The position numbers were made by a program, and so were the translations under genes. From Istiophorus platypterus (Eukaryota; Chordata; Actinopteri; Istiophoriformes; Istiophoridae): a stretch of 64,000 bases of DNA. This document shows, one piece after another, positions 39,901 to 42,900 of this stretch (positions are counted from its first letter, which is position 1; every line of letters starts with the position of its first letter). Location: contig CM029128.1 of the NCBI GenBank assembly GCA_016859345.1, forward strand, positions 21,827,604-21,891,603, written 5' to 3'. Below the pieces are notes generated by a model. It was given only the letters and a program-made list of their open reading frames with translations. It was not told the origin of the DNA and did no database searches.

Positions 39901-42900
39901 TTTAAGATCACTTTCCTAACAATTCACCATAGGCAGATGGATTTCATATAAGTTTAGCATTGGGATTCACAGTAAAATCAGATATCTCTTACTACACAGT
40001 CAGTCTTCGAACACAGTAACTCTTGGAGCTGGGCCAAACGTTTTTAAGTTGATACCATAGTTAGGACAGTCAGTGCAGTTTGCAAAACGACAGTAGTGTT
40101 TGCTCGACAGTAGGGTTAGGGTTAGGGTTATCCAGTGATCTCCATCAAGAGTCTGGAAACATTAGTGCAAAAAGTGACAGTATCTTGAACTGTCAACTCA
40201 AACAGACTGACTCCTGCTTTGCTGCTGACATACTGGTCATACTCTAGCACCCCTCTAGCAAATGATGGTAGTATTTCATCAATTCTTGTTACTGGTAGCA
40301 ACACCAGTTTCCCAAGGCTCAGCAGCTTCCAACCTGCCTCCAACCCTGCATCACTGTATTGGTCTGAATGAGGTATAATAAAATGGCTGTGGCTGTAATT
40401 TAAAGATAAATTCATCCACTCAACTTTTCAGAGTACGAGAGGGCGGAAAGTATTGTGCATGTGATTAAAGTCTATTTACTCATGCATAGTTCATGCATTG
40501 TAGACTTGGATATACTTTGTCTACTTCTCTTTAAAGCAGAAGTCTTGTGATAATCAATATTTTTCTGTAACAATCTGTTCAACAAATCTGATGTAAAAAT
40601 CGAAAACAACAATGATATATCTACCAACAAGTACTGTGTGTGTGTGTGTGTAACCAAAGCCTGATGTATCTTACTCCTCGGTGCCAAAGAAGCAATTGTT
40701 GTCCAAAAACTATTTGAAACACATCAGTGAGACACACTGTCTCGTTGGGTGAGAAGTTCCTTTGTTACATTGAACATTTACACCGTAGTTTATTTTGACT
40801 CAGTCTCCCATACACCGTCCCACTGCAACAAATACTCACTAGAGAACTAAATGTGGAATGAAAATAGTCCTACATTGAGTACTTGTTTTAAGACATTCCT
40901 GAGTCTATATAAATGTAACTATATATTTGTAAGCAGTCTTCATTAGGAACCAAGGGGCTTGGAACAGAGAGCCACAGACAGAGTAGGGAAGTCGGTCATT
41001 CAGTCAAAGTGTTGGGTTAATGGATAGATGGATGAGCTTTTCACATCAGATTTGTTGACAAAGAAAAATACAGAATAAAACCAGACTTATCGTATAAATT
41101 ATCCCTCTGCAACTGAAATACGACTTCAGCAAAGTAAAGACAAGAAAAACAAGAGCCAAGGAATCTACATTAATTACTATGGCAACAGAGTATGTTTGAA
41201 CTTGAGCCATTTTCTGGAGACTGAAAAGCCAGGGTCCAAGGTTAGCTCTCAAGCCCTCTAATCCTGCTTCGTCAGACTGACATCTGATACAGGCAAATGC
41301 ATATAGAGATGTGTAGTGCTCATTTGCACTAATGATTCCTACTTACAGTACCTACTGAGGGAACAATAACAGCCATTCTGCAACAGCTGAGATTGTTGGA
41401 GAGCAAACCGTATGTTATAGTCTATTCATAGGCTGGAGTGTAGTGTTTAGGGTTACAGGTGAGTTGTGTGATCTGTACAGCTGCTACATCAGGATTAATG
41501 TTCTCTATAATTAGTACAGGTAAGATTGCTGCATTTCAGTATTTTGAAAGGGGTAATCCAGAGATTTAGTCTTGCATATCCATAAAGATGGGGGATTCAC
41601 TGGAGGCAGTATCTGAAAACCACCACAGAGGCTGAGATACCCGGACTTGTAGTCTCTAGTATTACTCAAGATCCAAAAACACCACGTCCTACATTTCCCA
41701 CAATGCAAACCTTTTTGGTAGACCCTCCCTGACTGGTCAATATTTAGATATTTCAAACCACACCTCCAGTTTGTAACTGAGGCCTTCTGATATAAACTTG
41801 TAGTCTCAGAGTTTAAGATGAGTCAACCCTAATAAAATCACTATTACATTATCAGGGATTTTCTCAGACTTTTTTAGAAAGCCAACGCCACAGAGGACAT
41901 TATACAACTTTTTGTACAGCCTGAGTAGGAAATCCAATAAAGAGTAGCCTGACCTCTGTGTAAAACTGGTGCTGGAATTCATTTGTTTTCCTCTTAAACA
42001 CAACTGAACTAACTAACTGAAATAATCTCACACAGAAGGGTTGTTGTGACCTTTTATTTGTAACTGATGCGGTCAGTCCCAAGACATAACAGAAACTACA
42101 AGTATCTCCTGTCACTCCTTCCACCCAAAAATACTATCTTTAAGGCAGGGTGTATGCTAGCTGTGAGCACATCAGCCTGCCCAGGCCATCTCATATTCTC
42201 TGATCCAATCAGCAGTGGCTTATCTCCTCCTCTTCTAGCCTGCAGCTGCCACCACAGTAATTCCCATACATTTATGTCTGCAGACGCTCTGGAAACAATC
42301 CACCAGTCCACCCATGGCACCGAGAACTGGAAACATTAACCCCGATCTATGATTACAGCAGCAGCATTTGCTCTCATCACTCTTTGCCATGGTGCTTTTT
42401 ACGGGTGTAATTATTCAGAGTGCTGAGTAATGCACAGACTCTCTGTTGAATGTGTGAATATCTGGAAAGGACTGTTCTTGATGGCGGCAGGTGGCTCAGG
42501 GACAGAACTATTTTATACACTGAGGTACCAGTTTATTTTGCACTGCCTAGTTAGATTTTATTCCTATTTTTAAAATGTTATTGAAATGCAAGCTATTTAA
42601 ATTTAAATATAACTACCAGCAAGGCTGGTGTGTTGAGGCCATTTTGACATTAATTTGTTGAATAAATGTGTAGTTATTTTGACAGTGTGGGTCTTTCCAG
42701 AGCCATCAAAATTTTCTAATATCTCCAACTCAGAATTACTACTCAGAGGTCGATGTGAATGGTTTTTCCCACTTGGGTTATATGAGCGCAGCATTAATGT
42801 TTTCAGTTTATGACTCTGGCTGTGTTTGAAATCATTCACTATTTACTACCCAGTCCCATAAATTTACTGTTGACTGTTTCATTCAGGTGTACAATTTATA

